Source of the DNA: Streptomyces flavofungini
Lineage (GTDB): Bacteria > Actinomycetota > Actinomycetes > Streptomycetales > Streptomycetaceae
Reading direction: 5' to 3'
Length of the DNA: 64,000 nt
Assembly (NCBI RefSeq): GCF_030388665.1
Contig: NZ_CP128846.1
Coordinates: 8,466,001 to 8,530,000 of the forward strand
Under the pieces are notes generated by a model, which saw only the letters and a list, made by a program, of their open reading frames with translations, ran no database searches and was not told the origin of the DNA. Made by a program: the position numbers and the translations under genes. Positions 1 to 7,424 of the stretch are shown in pieces. Within the stretch, counting starts at the first letter, position 1. Each line of letters begins with the position of its first letter.

Positions 1-2
1 CG

Positions 3-512
3 CCGGAGCGCGAGGGCGCGCCCGCCACCCTGCGCTACTCGCTGTACCAGGAGGTGTACCAGGTCGGCGTGGGCCTGCGGGAACGCGAGCCGCTGGCCTT
101 CGCCGGCGATCCGGTCCCGCCGGGCGGGCTGTTGCTGCATGTGGCCGCGCGGCGGATCACGCTGTACTGGGGGCTGCCCGGCGCGGGAGTCGCGGGGGCG
201 GCGAGCCGGGCGGCGGACACGGGGGCGGACCGGGGGCCCGAGGCGCCGATGGGGGCCGGGACGGAGCGGGACGCCGGGCCGGACCCGGCGCACCGGGAGT
301 TCGGGACCCTGACCGATGTGCCCGAGGGCTACGTCTGGGTGTCCCTCGACGCCACGGGCGCCCTGCGCTGCCACCAGCGGCGGCCCCGCCGCCGCACCGT
401 GGCCGAACCCCTCGACCTGATCGACGCCGCACCCGGCCAGGTCTACGAGGAGGTCATGAGGTCGGGGCTGTCCTACGACGAGAACAAGGACCCCTTCAGT
501 GGCATCCTCTGA
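3..512 (+). CDS. hypothetical protein, 5'-truncated by window edge
   Basis: The reading frame is open from base 3, so the start lies outside the window. The visible 169 codons show no domain I recognise. The C-terminal third contains a short conserved-looking stretch (PEGYVWVSLDA) and ends DENKDPFSGIL. The stop overlaps the GTG start of the next gene by 14 bases, so the two are translationally coupled. It heads a co-directional run with VWA, PP2C and kinase genes and is probably an accessory of that phosphorylation unit (inference from context only). The first in-frame GTG inside the window, at 54, is unlikely to be the true start because coding-quality sequence continues upstream of it. Confidence 0.7.
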   Translation, partial: PEREGAPATLRYSLYQEVYQVGVGLREREPLAFAGDPVPPGGLLLHVAARRITLYWGLPGAGVAGAASRAADTGADRGPEAPMGAGTERDAGPDPAHREFGTLTDVPEGYVWVSLDATGALRCHQRRPRRRTVAEPLDLIDAAPGQVYEEVMRSGLSYDENKDPFSGIL

Positions 513-1467
513 CGCCAGGAAACCCGTCGAAGACGCCCGGCCCGAGGAGGCCCGCGCGCCGGGAACCCGCACCTCGGGAAGCGGCCCCGGGAGCGGCCCC
601 GACCGTGCCCCCGAAAGCGGCCCCGCCGAGGCCCCCGACGCCACGCCCGCCCCCCTCGTCCGCGCCCTCTGCGACGACCTCAGCACCGTCCTTGGCACCC
701 TGGTGGACCCCGCCGACCTGCACCCCCGCCACGACGGGGCCGCCGCGCCGCTCCTCGGCCTGGTGGGCGTGGCCGCCGCCGGGCCGCGCCAGGTCGCCTG
801 CCGACTGCTCGCCGAATGGGTACGGGCCGGCACGGTCGAGGCGGGCGAACAGCCCGAGCTGTGGGGGCCCTCCGCGGTCGACGTCGCCACCCTCCGGCTC
901 GGTGGGGAGCGGCTGCTGCCCGGCCTGACCCTCACCCCGCTGCCGTCGGGGCTGCCGCCGCGCGAGGCCGTGGAGCGCCTCCTGCCGACCGTCGCCGAAC
1001 TCCTCGGCGCCATGCGCCAGGTGGCCCTCGTCGACCACACCCGGGCCACCACCGTGCCGGGCTGGTCGGCCCGGCTGCGGCTGCTCGCCGAGTGCGACGC
1101 CCTCGGCCCGGCCGCGGCGGCCACCGGCGACCCGGGCGCCTGGGTGGTCGCCGCCCACCACCTGGCCGCGTCGGCGTTCGTGCCCGAGGCCGCCGAGGGC
1201 AGCGTCTGGACCCAGCTGATGGCGGCGGTGCGGACGCACGCCGTGCGCGCCCTCGCCGAACTGGGGGAGGCCAGGGAGGGCGAGGGCGAGCTGGACCGGC
1301 GTGGCTCCCACGACTTCACCGCGCTCGTCGACATGGAGCGCAGCGTGACGCTCGACGACCATCCCGCGCGTTCCGGCAACGTCCTCCAGGTCGTACGGCT
1401 GCCGCGGGAACGGGCCGGGCGGATGGAGAAGGCCCTGGTGCTGCTCGCCCCGAGGAGCGGCGGATGA
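499..1467 (+). CDS. hypothetical protein of the VWA/PP2C/kinase operon
   Basis: A 322-residue soluble protein starting at GTG 499, inside the 3' end of the preceding gene. Residues 1-55 are a low-complexity linker rich in Pro, Gly, Ser, Arg and Glu. The rest is predicted mostly helical with many leucines (for example LVRALCDDLSTVLGTL near residue 55) and no catalytic motif I can name. It ends with an ATGA overlap onto the VWA gene, which implies one polycistronic message. No signal peptide or membrane segment is visible. I do not recognise the family; context makes it a candidate scaffold or target of the neighbouring kinase-phosphatase pair. Confidence 0.75.
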   Translation: MASSDARKPVEDARPEEARAPGTRTSGSGPGSGPDRAPESGPAEAPDATPAPLVRALCDDLSTVLGTLVDPADLHPRHDGAAAPLLGLVGVAAAGPRQVACRLLAEWVRAGTVEAGEQPELWGPSAVDVATLRLGGERLLPGLTLTPLPSGLPPREAVERLLPTVAELLGAMRQVALVDHTRATTVPGWSARLRLLAECDALGPAAAATGDPGAWVVAAHHLAASAFVPEAAEGSVWTQLMAAVRTHAVRALAELGEAREGEGELDRRGSHDFTALVDMERSVTLDDHPARSGNVLQVVRLPRERAGRMEKALVLLAPRSGG

Positions 1468-2135
1468 ACGTCCTTCCGCTGTACGTCCTCGCCGACAGGT
1501 CCGGGTCCATGGCCGAGACCGCCGGGTCCGTCACCGCGATCGAGGTGGTGAACACCGTCCTGCGCGAACTCCTCGCGCGCCTCGCGAAGGACCCCACGAT
1601 CCGGCGGGCGGTCCGGCTCTCGGTGATCTCCTTCGCCGAGGACGCCCGCGTCGACCTGCCGCTCACCAGCCTGTCGTCGACGACGGCCGTCCCGGACCTG
1701 GAGGCCTCCGGGCCGACCTCGTTCGCGATGGTCTTCGAGGCCACCGCGCACACCGTCGCGCACGACCTGGCCGCGCTCGGCCCCGCGGCGCGGCCGCCGC
1801 TGGTGTTCATGCTCACCGACGGCCGCCCCACCGCCCACCGCGACCGCGCCGCAGGCTGGTACGCGGAGCATCAGGCGCTCCTCACCAGCGCGGGCCCGGA
1901 GCGGCGGGTCCTGCTGGTGCCCTACGGCTACGGCCGCGTCGACCCGCGCACCCTCGCGTCCATCGCCGCCGATCCGAGCGCCGCCTACCTCGCGGGACGC
2001 AGCGACTCGCCGGCGCAGGCCATCGAACGCTTCGCCGAGCTGGTCTTCGGCTCCGTCGCGCGCAGCGTGGCGATGGACTCCGAGCAGGTCGTGCAGCCGC
2101 CGGGCACGGAGCGGCCCTATGACCCGGACTACTGA
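1464..2135 (+). CDS. VWA domain protein, TerY-like
   Basis: A 223-residue von Willebrand factor A domain protein. The metal-ion-dependent adhesion site is intact: residues 11-15 read DRSGS (D-x-S-x-S), followed by a threonine in GPTSF and an aspartate in FMLTDGRPT. TerY proteins of tellurite-type stress systems have the same single-domain layout and length. The ATG at 1464 overlaps the upstream stop as ATGA and has GAGGAG before it, which is why the longer frame beginning at 816 is rejected. It is followed by PP2C and kinase genes, matching the VWA-phosphatase-kinase order of the TerY-P triad described in comparative genomics of Ter systems. The VWA domain is expected to bind a partner protein via a divalent metal. 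Confidence 0.85.
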   Translation: MNVLPLYVLADRSGSMAETAGSVTAIEVVNTVLRELLARLAKDPTIRRAVRLSVISFAEDARVDLPLTSLSSTTAVPDLEASGPTSFAMVFEATAHTVAHDLAALGPAARPPLVFMLTDGRPTAHRDRAAGWYAEHQALLTSAGPERRVLLVPYGYGRVDPRTLASIAADPSAAYLAGRSDSPAQAIERFAELVFGSVARSVAMDSEQVVQPPGTERPYDPDY

Positions 2136-2171
2136 CCGAGGACTTCCGACCATGGACGAGGACCACTGACC

Positions 2172-3062
2172 ATGTCCGACTTTCCGGCCGTCGACGCCAT
2201 GGACCGACCCTGGCACGAGCCCCCGCTGTTCACCGGTGACGCGGAGGCGGCCCTGCCGCTGCTCGCCTACGACGGCGGACAGGCGGGCGCGGTCACGGTG
2301 CGGGCGGGCGCGGCGGCGGCGGAGACCTGCCGTCCCCGGGACAACTGCAACGACGCCTTCGCCCTCTGGTCCGACGCGTCGACCGGCATCTGCTTCCTGG
2401 CCGTCGCGGACGGCGTGGGCCGCTCGGAGGACGCGGGCCGCGCCGCCCGCGCCGCCGCCCGGGTCGCGGTGACGGCGTTCCGCGCGCAGTGGCTCGCGGC
2501 GCCGGACCCCTCCGGCGACCGCCTCGCGGACCGGGTGCGCGAGACGGTCGCCGACGTGGCGGTCACCCTCGACAGGCAGTCCCAGCGGCGCACCGGTGGC
2601 GGGCACGGGTACGGCGAGTACCGCACGACGCTCGTCGTGGCGGCCCTGCCGACCCGGATCCCGCCGGGCGGCGCCGTCGCCGCGGTGGTCGCCCGCGTCG
2701 GCGACTCCACCGCGTGGCGGCTGCGCCCCGGCTTCCTCGCACCCGTCTTCCCCGGCCGGGCCGAGGACCTGACACCCACCGCGGCCCTGCCCGGCAACTA
2801 CGCGGCGCTGGAGATCCAGGTCCTCGACCTCGGCGACGGCGAGGTCCTTGCCCTGACCACCGACGGGCTGGCCCGCGACGGCCGCGACGAGCAGGTGCGG
2901 ACCTTCCTGGGGCGGATCTGGGCGACCCCGCCGACCCCGCTCGCATTCCTGGGGTCCCTGGCCGTACGGCGCAACGACCGCAGCGACGACCGGGCCGCAG
3001 CCGTCGCCTGGCTCGGCCACTACGAAGCGCCCGACGGCACGTTCGGTGCCGGCGCGGGGTGA
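2172..3062 (+). CDS. PP2C-family protein phosphatase
   Basis: A 296-residue serine/threonine phosphatase-like protein. Recognisable PP2C elements are DNCNDAFAL (residues 57-65), the metal-binding AVADGVG (77-83), RVGDSTAW, LTTDGLA and the C-terminal DDRAA aspartates. These supply the usual metal-coordinating acidic residues, so it is probably active. It has no membrane segment. It lies 36 bases after the VWA gene and its TGA abuts the GTG of the kinase-like gene. It probably reverses phosphorylation by that kinase (inference from the TerY-P arrangement). Confidence 0.85.
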   Translation: MSDFPAVDAMDRPWHEPPLFTGDAEAALPLLAYDGGQAGAVTVRAGAAAAETCRPRDNCNDAFALWSDASTGICFLAVADGVGRSEDAGRAARAAARVAVTAFRAQWLAAPDPSGDRLADRVRETVADVAVTLDRQSQRRTGGGHGYGEYRTTLVVAALPTRIPPGGAVAAVVARVGDSTAWRLRPGFLAPVFPGRAEDLTPTAALPGNYAALEIQVLDLGDGEVLALTTDGLARDGRDEQVRTFLGRIWATPPTPLAFLGSLAVRRNDRSDDRAAAVAWLGHYEAPDGTFGAGAG

Positions 3063-4796
3063 GTGGCGTTGGACGTGACCCCCGGCTGGTGGCTCGTGCT
3101 CGCCGTGGCCGCCGCCCAGCTCCTCGCCGAAGTGGTGCGCCGCGCGATGGACGGCGCGGCGGCCGACGCGCAGCGGTTCGGCGCCGCGGCCGCGGAGCTG
3201 CGGCGGCGCGCGGACACCAGCGGTTCCACGACGCGGGGCGCCGAGCTCGCCGGACACGCCCACCGGCTGCGCGGCCTGCGATGGCGGGCCCGGCGCCGCC
3301 GCGCCGCCGGGTGGCTGCTGCTCACCGCGGTCTGGGCGGGCAGCCAGACGGCGTGCTGGCGGTGGGACGTCAACGCGCGCTGGACGGAGGCGAGGCACTG
3401 GGACGAGGACGTCCTCGTCGGCATCGCGGTCGGCGGCCCGGCCGTCGCGCTGCTCGCGCTGTGGGCGACGGCGCGCATCGCGGGGCAACCGGCGGCCCTC
3501 GACCGGTCGGTGGCCTTCGTCGTGTACGTGGCGGCGGGTGCGCTCCTGGTGGCCGGGGCCGCGGGGGCGGACGGCGCGGCCGAGGGCACGACGGCGAGCG
3601 CGGTCGTGATCGCCGCGTCGCCGGTGGTGCGCCGGGTCGTGGCGACCGTGCCGCGGCGCGCGGGCCCGGTGCCGCTCAGCGCGGAGGCCGCGGCCCTGGT
3701 GGACACGATCGACCCGCCCGCGCGGCTCCCGCACGGGGCACCGCCCGCCACCCCGTTCCCGGCTGCGTCCGTGCGCCGGTCCGACACCCTGCCCGACATC
3801 CCGCTCGGGTCCCTGGCGCACTCGTTCCGCATGCCCCCGCCGGCCCCGGCACCCACGCCCGCGAAGCCGCTCGGGACGCCGGAGAGCAGCTGGTCACGGC
3901 AGGGTTTCGGGCCCGCCCCACCGGCCCACGGCTACCCGATGATCGACCTCTTGCCCTGGGCAGGCCTGCGGCGGGGAGGCCCCCCGCCCGGGGCGCCGCC
4001 GCACATCTGCCGGGCCCACGCCGAAGGCTCCGCGGAGGAGTTCCTGTTCAAGCAGTTCGGCGTGGAGCGCGCGGCGGGCCCACCAGCCGGCGGGGAACGC
4101 CAGCGCAACCCCGTCCGCGCCCTCGCCCCGTACCGCGAACTCCTCTCCCGGGTCGGCACGTTGCCCACGCCCCGGCGCCGCGCCGCCGACCGCGTCCTGC
4201 TGTGGCCGCGCGCGGTTGTGGGCGACGGCGAGCGGGCCGTGGGCGTCCTGTACCCGCCGCTCGCGGCCCCGTTCCTGCTCCGCGAGGGCGGCGCGCAGAC
4301 CGGCGACCACCTCCTCGCCGAGGAGCCGGACTTCGTCGGCTGCCAGGTGCCCTCGTCCCGGCAGCGTGCCGAACTGCTCCTGGACGTGGTGTCGGCCCAC
4401 GCCCTGCTGCACGACCTGGGGCTCGCCCACGGCGACACCAACTGGAAGAACTTCGTGTACGGCGTCGAGGAGGGGCGGGGGCGCGGACGGCTCATCGACA
4501 TCGACAGCGTGACGTCCCTGGACGACCCGCGGCCCCTCCTGATGCATCAGCCGGACTGGGGCGACGACCCGCGCATGCCGCCCCTGGTCCGGGACGTCCA
4601 CCGGGTGGCGCTCCTGGTCGCGCGCCTCGCCGGGCCCGTACCCGACTGGGACAGGCAACAGCCGCCCGCCGAGGGCGAGTTCTGGTTCACTCCGGCGCTG
4701 CGGCAGCTCACCCGTGGCGCCCTGGAAAGGCCCGAGGAGGCCACGGCGGCGGATTTCACCGAGGCCCTGACGGCGGCGTTGCGCGGCCGGGGCTGA
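3063..4796 (+). CDS. membrane-anchored atypical protein kinase
   Basis: A 577-residue protein starting at GTG 3063, immediately after the phosphatase TGA. The N-terminal 175 residues carry about four hydrophobic segments (WWLVLAVAAAQLLAEVV, AGWLLLTAVWAG, GIAVGGPAVALLALWA, FVVYVAAGALLVAGAAG). A Pro-rich linker follows, then a C-terminal kinase-like domain. The catalytic loop reads HGDTNWKNF and the metal-binding position is LIDID instead of DFG. A lysine in EEFLFKQFG is a possible ATP-binding residue. The divergence places it with the unusual kinases of TerY-P triads rather than PknB-type kinases. It is the last gene of the run and converges on the pseudo-peptidase gene 60 bases away. Confidence 0.75.
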   Translation: MALDVTPGWWLVLAVAAAQLLAEVVRRAMDGAAADAQRFGAAAAELRRRADTSGSTTRGAELAGHAHRLRGLRWRARRRRAAGWLLLTAVWAGSQTACWRWDVNARWTEARHWDEDVLVGIAVGGPAVALLALWATARIAGQPAALDRSVAFVVYVAAGALLVAGAAGADGAAEGTTASAVVIAASPVVRRVVATVPRRAGPVPLSAEAAALVDTIDPPARLPHGAPPATPFPAASVRRSDTLPDIPLGSLAHSFRMPPPAPAPTPAKPLGTPESSWSRQGFGPAPPAHGYPMIDLLPWAGLRRGGPPPGAPPHICRAHAEGSAEEFLFKQFGVERAAGPPAGGERQRNPVRALAPYRELLSRVGTLPTPRRRAADRVLLWPRAVVGDGERAVGVLYPPLAAPFLLREGGAQTGDHLLAEEPDFVGCQVPSSRQRAELLLDVVSAHALLHDLGLAHGDTNWKNFVYGVEEGRGRGRLIDIDSVTSLDDPRPLLMHQPDWGDDPRMPPLVRDVHRVALLVARLAGPVPDWDRQQPPAEGEFWFTPALRQLTRGALERPEEATAADFTEALTAALRGRG

Positions 4797-4856
4797 GGGG
4801 CCCGCCCCGCCCGAGGGCGAGGAGCCCCGGCCGCCCCACGCCAAGGAGCCCCGCAC

Positions 4857-6329
4857 CTATCGCTCCGGCACCCGCACCCCCACCCGCTGCCACGCCTCCA
4901 GCACGGCCCGGTGCTCGGCGCTCCCCTCGCCGTACCTGCTCACGGCCGCCACCGCCGTGAAGCGCGCCCAGTCCTCGAACAGCAGACCACCGCCGACCGC
5001 GTGCACGGTCAGCGCGTCCCACCAGATCATCCCGGCGCGCTCCCACGCGTGCCCGCCCAGGCGCTCGGCCACGAGGTAGAAGGCGTGGCCGGGAATGCCG
5101 CTGTTGATGTGGACGCCGCCGTTGTCACGGCCCGTACGGACGTAGTCGTCCATGGTCGCCGCCTGCGGGTCCTTGCCGAGGACGTCGTCGTCGTATGCCG
5201 TACCGGGCGACTTCAGGGAGCGGAGCCCGACGCCGCGGACGCCCGGGGCGAGCAGTCCGGCGCCGACCACCCAGTCCGCCTCCTCGACGCCGAGGCCGAG
5301 GGTGTACTGCTTGACGAGCTGGCCGAAGACGTCGCAGATCGAAACCGAGAGGGCCCCGCTCTGCCCTGCGTGGGAGAAGAGCGCCATCATCTCGCGTACG
5401 CCCATCCAGATGCCGCCGGCGATGACCTCGACGCACTGGCTGAACCGCTCGAAGACCGTGCCGTCCCCGTCACCGAGGACCAGCAGTTCCCCGTTCCAGT
5501 ACATGTTGCTGAAGCCGCCGCCGTAGTGGACGACCGCGGTCATGGGCCGCCGGACCAGGGGGTCGCGGCCCAGGACGGCCCGCGCGAAGACGGAGGTGGC
5601 CAGCATCGCGTCGTACGCCTCGTCCACAGAGGCGTCGCCGGTCGGCTCCTGCCCGGTGCGCCGGGCCACGGCGAGCCCCGTGGTCTCGCGGCTGTGCCGG
5701 GCGTCGTACACGACGTGGTCGGCGTCCTCGGTGCCGGCCGCCTCCGAGGCCGACGGCAGCGGCACGGGCTCGCTGACGAGGCGGGCCACGTCCTCCGGGG
5801 CGAGACGCGCCTGGAGCGCGAGCGGGACGACGCCCTGGAGCAGCCAGGTGAGCGCGCCGGTCTCCTCGGCGGGCGCCGGGTGCGAGCCGTCGAGCAGGCC
5901 CGTCGCCTCGCGGACGAGCTCCGGAGGGATCCGCGCGATCGCGGCGACCTCTTCGAGGGCCCGCACCAACTGGCGCACCGCCCCGCTGAGGAGCCGGTCG
6001 CGCACGGCGTCGCTCAGCTCGCCCGCCGCGAGGACGGGGGCGGTCTCCAGCGCCTCGTACCCCTGGTGCACGGCGACGAAGGCCGCGCTGCCGCGCCTGC
6101 GGGCGATGACCGCGGCCTGCTCGTCCCACGCGGTCCGCGACAGGGCGGGCGCCGTCCAGTGTCCGGTCTGCCGGAAGTAGGCGATGGCCGCGCTGTTCCT
6201 GGCCAGCTCGGCGTAGATGAGGCGGGCGGCGGTGCGGGTGTTGCTGCGGTGGCTCAGCATCGCGCCGCCCCCGCCGAGCAGACCACCGCCCACGGTGGCG
6301 ATGACGGTACTGATCAGACCGCTGTCCAT
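4857..6329 (-). CDS. thermolysin-fold (M4) pseudopeptidase, membrane-anchored
   Basis: A 490-residue protein. From about residue 235 it follows the M4 thermolysin fold: the substrate-binding stretch SNMYWNGELLVLGDGDG (274-290), FSQ, GALSVSICDVFG (325-336) and DNGGVHINSGI (402-412), which keeps the active-site histidine (H407). The zinc site is gone. Where M4 enzymes have HExxH, residues 305-309 read GGIWM, and the third ligand glutamate is V329. It also lacks a secretion signal and PepSY/FTP propeptide, having instead a Gly-rich hydrophobic segment (residues 4-24) and a helical region. It should be catalytically dead and may be a binding protein. ATG 6329 has GGGGAGG 11 bases upstream; an in-frame start at 6368 is possible. 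Confidence 0.75.
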   Translation of the reverse strand: MDSGLISTVIATVGGGLLGGGGAMLSHRSNTRTAARLIYAELARNSAAIAYFRQTGHWTAPALSRTAWDEQAAVIARRRGSAAFVAVHQGYEALETAPVLAAGELSDAVRDRLLSGAVRQLVRALEEVAAIARIPPELVREATGLLDGSHPAPAEETGALTWLLQGVVPLALQARLAPEDVARLVSEPVPLPSASEAAGTEDADHVVYDARHSRETTGLAVARRTGQEPTGDASVDEAYDAMLATSVFARAVLGRDPLVRRPMTAVVHYGGGFSNMYWNGELLVLGDGDGTVFERFSQCVEVIAGGIWMGVREMMALFSHAGQSGALSVSICDVFGQLVKQYTLGLGVEEADWVVGAGLLAPGVRGVGLRSLKSPGTAYDDDVLGKDPQAATMDDYVRTGRDNGGVHINSGIPGHAFYLVAERLGGHAWERAGMIWWDALTVHAVGGGLLFEDWARFTAVAAVSRYGEGSAEHRAVLEAWQRVGVRVPER

Positions 6330-6437
6330 GGACCTACCGGCCTCCCCCGACGCGCCCGGCCCCTGCACGCATCATCGGGGCGCGGGGGAGGGCGGCCAAG
6401 AGCCCGCGGGCTCCGGTGGCGATGAGTTTCCACCGGA

Positions 6438-6475
6438 GCGAGGGTCAGTACGGACAAGCGAGGGTCCGTACGGAC
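6438..6475. promoter_or_regulatory. two direct repeats with a 12-bp palindrome before the VOC gene
   Basis: Two near-identical 18-bp copies, GCGAGGGTCAGTACGGAC at 6438-6455 and GCGAGGGTCCGTACGGAC at 6458-6475, spaced 20 bases centre to centre. The second contains the perfect palindrome GTCCGTACGGAC. They lie 15-50 bases before the VOC-gene ATG, where a regulator could bind. Confidence 0.4.
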
Positions 6476-6489
6476 GACAGGAGAGCGCC

Positions 6490-6966
6490 ATGCCCAAGAT
6501 CACGCCCAACCTCTGGTTCGACACCCAGGCACTGGAGGCCGCCGAGTTCTACGTCTCCGTGTTCCCGAACTCCAAGGTCACCAACGTCTCGTACTACGGC
6601 GAAGCGGGCCCGCGCCCGGCCGGCACGGTCCTGACGGTCGAGTTCTCGCTCGACGGCCAGGACTTCACCGGCATCAACGGCGGCCCCGAGTTCACCTTCG
6701 ACGAGGCCGTCTCCTTCCAGATCGGCTGCGCCGACCAGGACGAGGTCGACCACTACTGGACCGAGCTCACCGCGGACGGCGGCCAGGAGAGCCAGTGCGG
6801 CTGGCTCAAGGACAAGTACGGCCTGTCCTGGCAGGTCGTCCCCGACGAACTGGGCGCCCTGATGACCGACCCCGACCCACAGCGCGCGCAGCGGGCCATG
6901 GCGGCGATGCTCACGATGCAGAAACTCGACGTGGCGGCGCTGCGAGCGGCGGCGGACGGCGCCTAG
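6490..6966 (+). CDS. VOC superfamily protein (PhnB / 3-demethylubiquinone methyltransferase-like)
   Basis: A 158-residue protein of the glyoxalase/VOC fold. It has the PhnB-subfamily layout: PNLWFDTQALEAAEFY at the N-terminus, the central GGPEFTFDEAVSFQI strand, and a C-terminal GLSWQVVPDELGALM followed by a helix with LTMQKLDVAAL. Members are often annotated as 3-demethylubiquinone-9 3-methyltransferase, but function is rarely proven. ATG 6490 is chosen because CAGGAGAG precedes it at 6478 and the fold begins at once; the frame is open further upstream without coding character. It is monocistronic and convergent with the downstream ABC transporter gene. Confidence 0.85.
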   Translation: MPKITPNLWFDTQALEAAEFYVSVFPNSKVTNVSYYGEAGPRPAGTVLTVEFSLDGQDFTGINGGPEFTFDEAVSFQIGCADQDEVDHYWTELTADGGQESQCGWLKDKYGLSWQVVPDELGALMTDPDPQRAQRAMAAMLTMQKLDVAALRAAADGA

Positions 6967-7070
6967 GCCCGCCCTCTTGTGTTGCAGCAGAACGGTGGTG
7001 GTGCCCCCATGACTGATCGTGGACCTCCCCATCGGACGCAAAGGCGTGGGCGAGAGCGCGATCGGTAGAG

Positions 7071-7110
7071 GGCCCCGGGGCATCTGCGCGCGCTGGCGCT
7101 GCCCCGGGCC
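7071..7110. terminator. GC hairpin between convergent genes
   Basis: GGCCCCGGGGC (7071-7081) pairs with GCCCCGGGCC (7101-7110) with one bulged base. It lies between the convergent VOC and ABC transporter genes. There is no T-tract, as is common in Streptomyces. Apart from this and the repeat at 7377, the 458-base gap (6967-7424) shows nothing I can support. Confidence 0.4.
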
Positions 7111-7376
7111 TCCGTGTCGCTGGGCGGTCGGCTGACGTCGGCGCAACCATGGGAAGGGCTGCTCCCCGCGCGGTCGAGGGTGTGCCGACTGCGGAGTACC
7201 TCCGGTCCCGATCGCTCGCGAGGCCCCGGGACACGATCCAGTTCCCCAACCTGTGCCGGGACAGGGCGGCGGAAGGTGGACTTACCAGCATCCGCGCGAG
7301 TGATGTCGTCGTTCCGGAGCACCGGCCATGTGGTGACGCGGGCTGCGTTGCAGAGCCGCTTCGGGGAACATCGCGA

Positions 7377-7403
7377 GACAGGAGGGACAGGAGGGACAGG
7401 AAG
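7377..7403. repeat. three tandem 9-bp copies (GACAGGAGG)
   Basis: GACAGGAGG is repeated three times (last copy GACAGGAAG) just beyond the stop codon of the ABC transporter gene. No function is evident. Confidence 0.7.
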
Positions 7404-7424
7404 GCGCCCGCGGGACAGCTGGAG

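Noticed and set aside
2489..4960. 823-codon plus-strand frame across the PP2C and kinase genes
   Set aside because: Arg/Pro/Gly-rich translation typical of a high-GC shadow frame; the PP2C and kinase frames carry real motifs.
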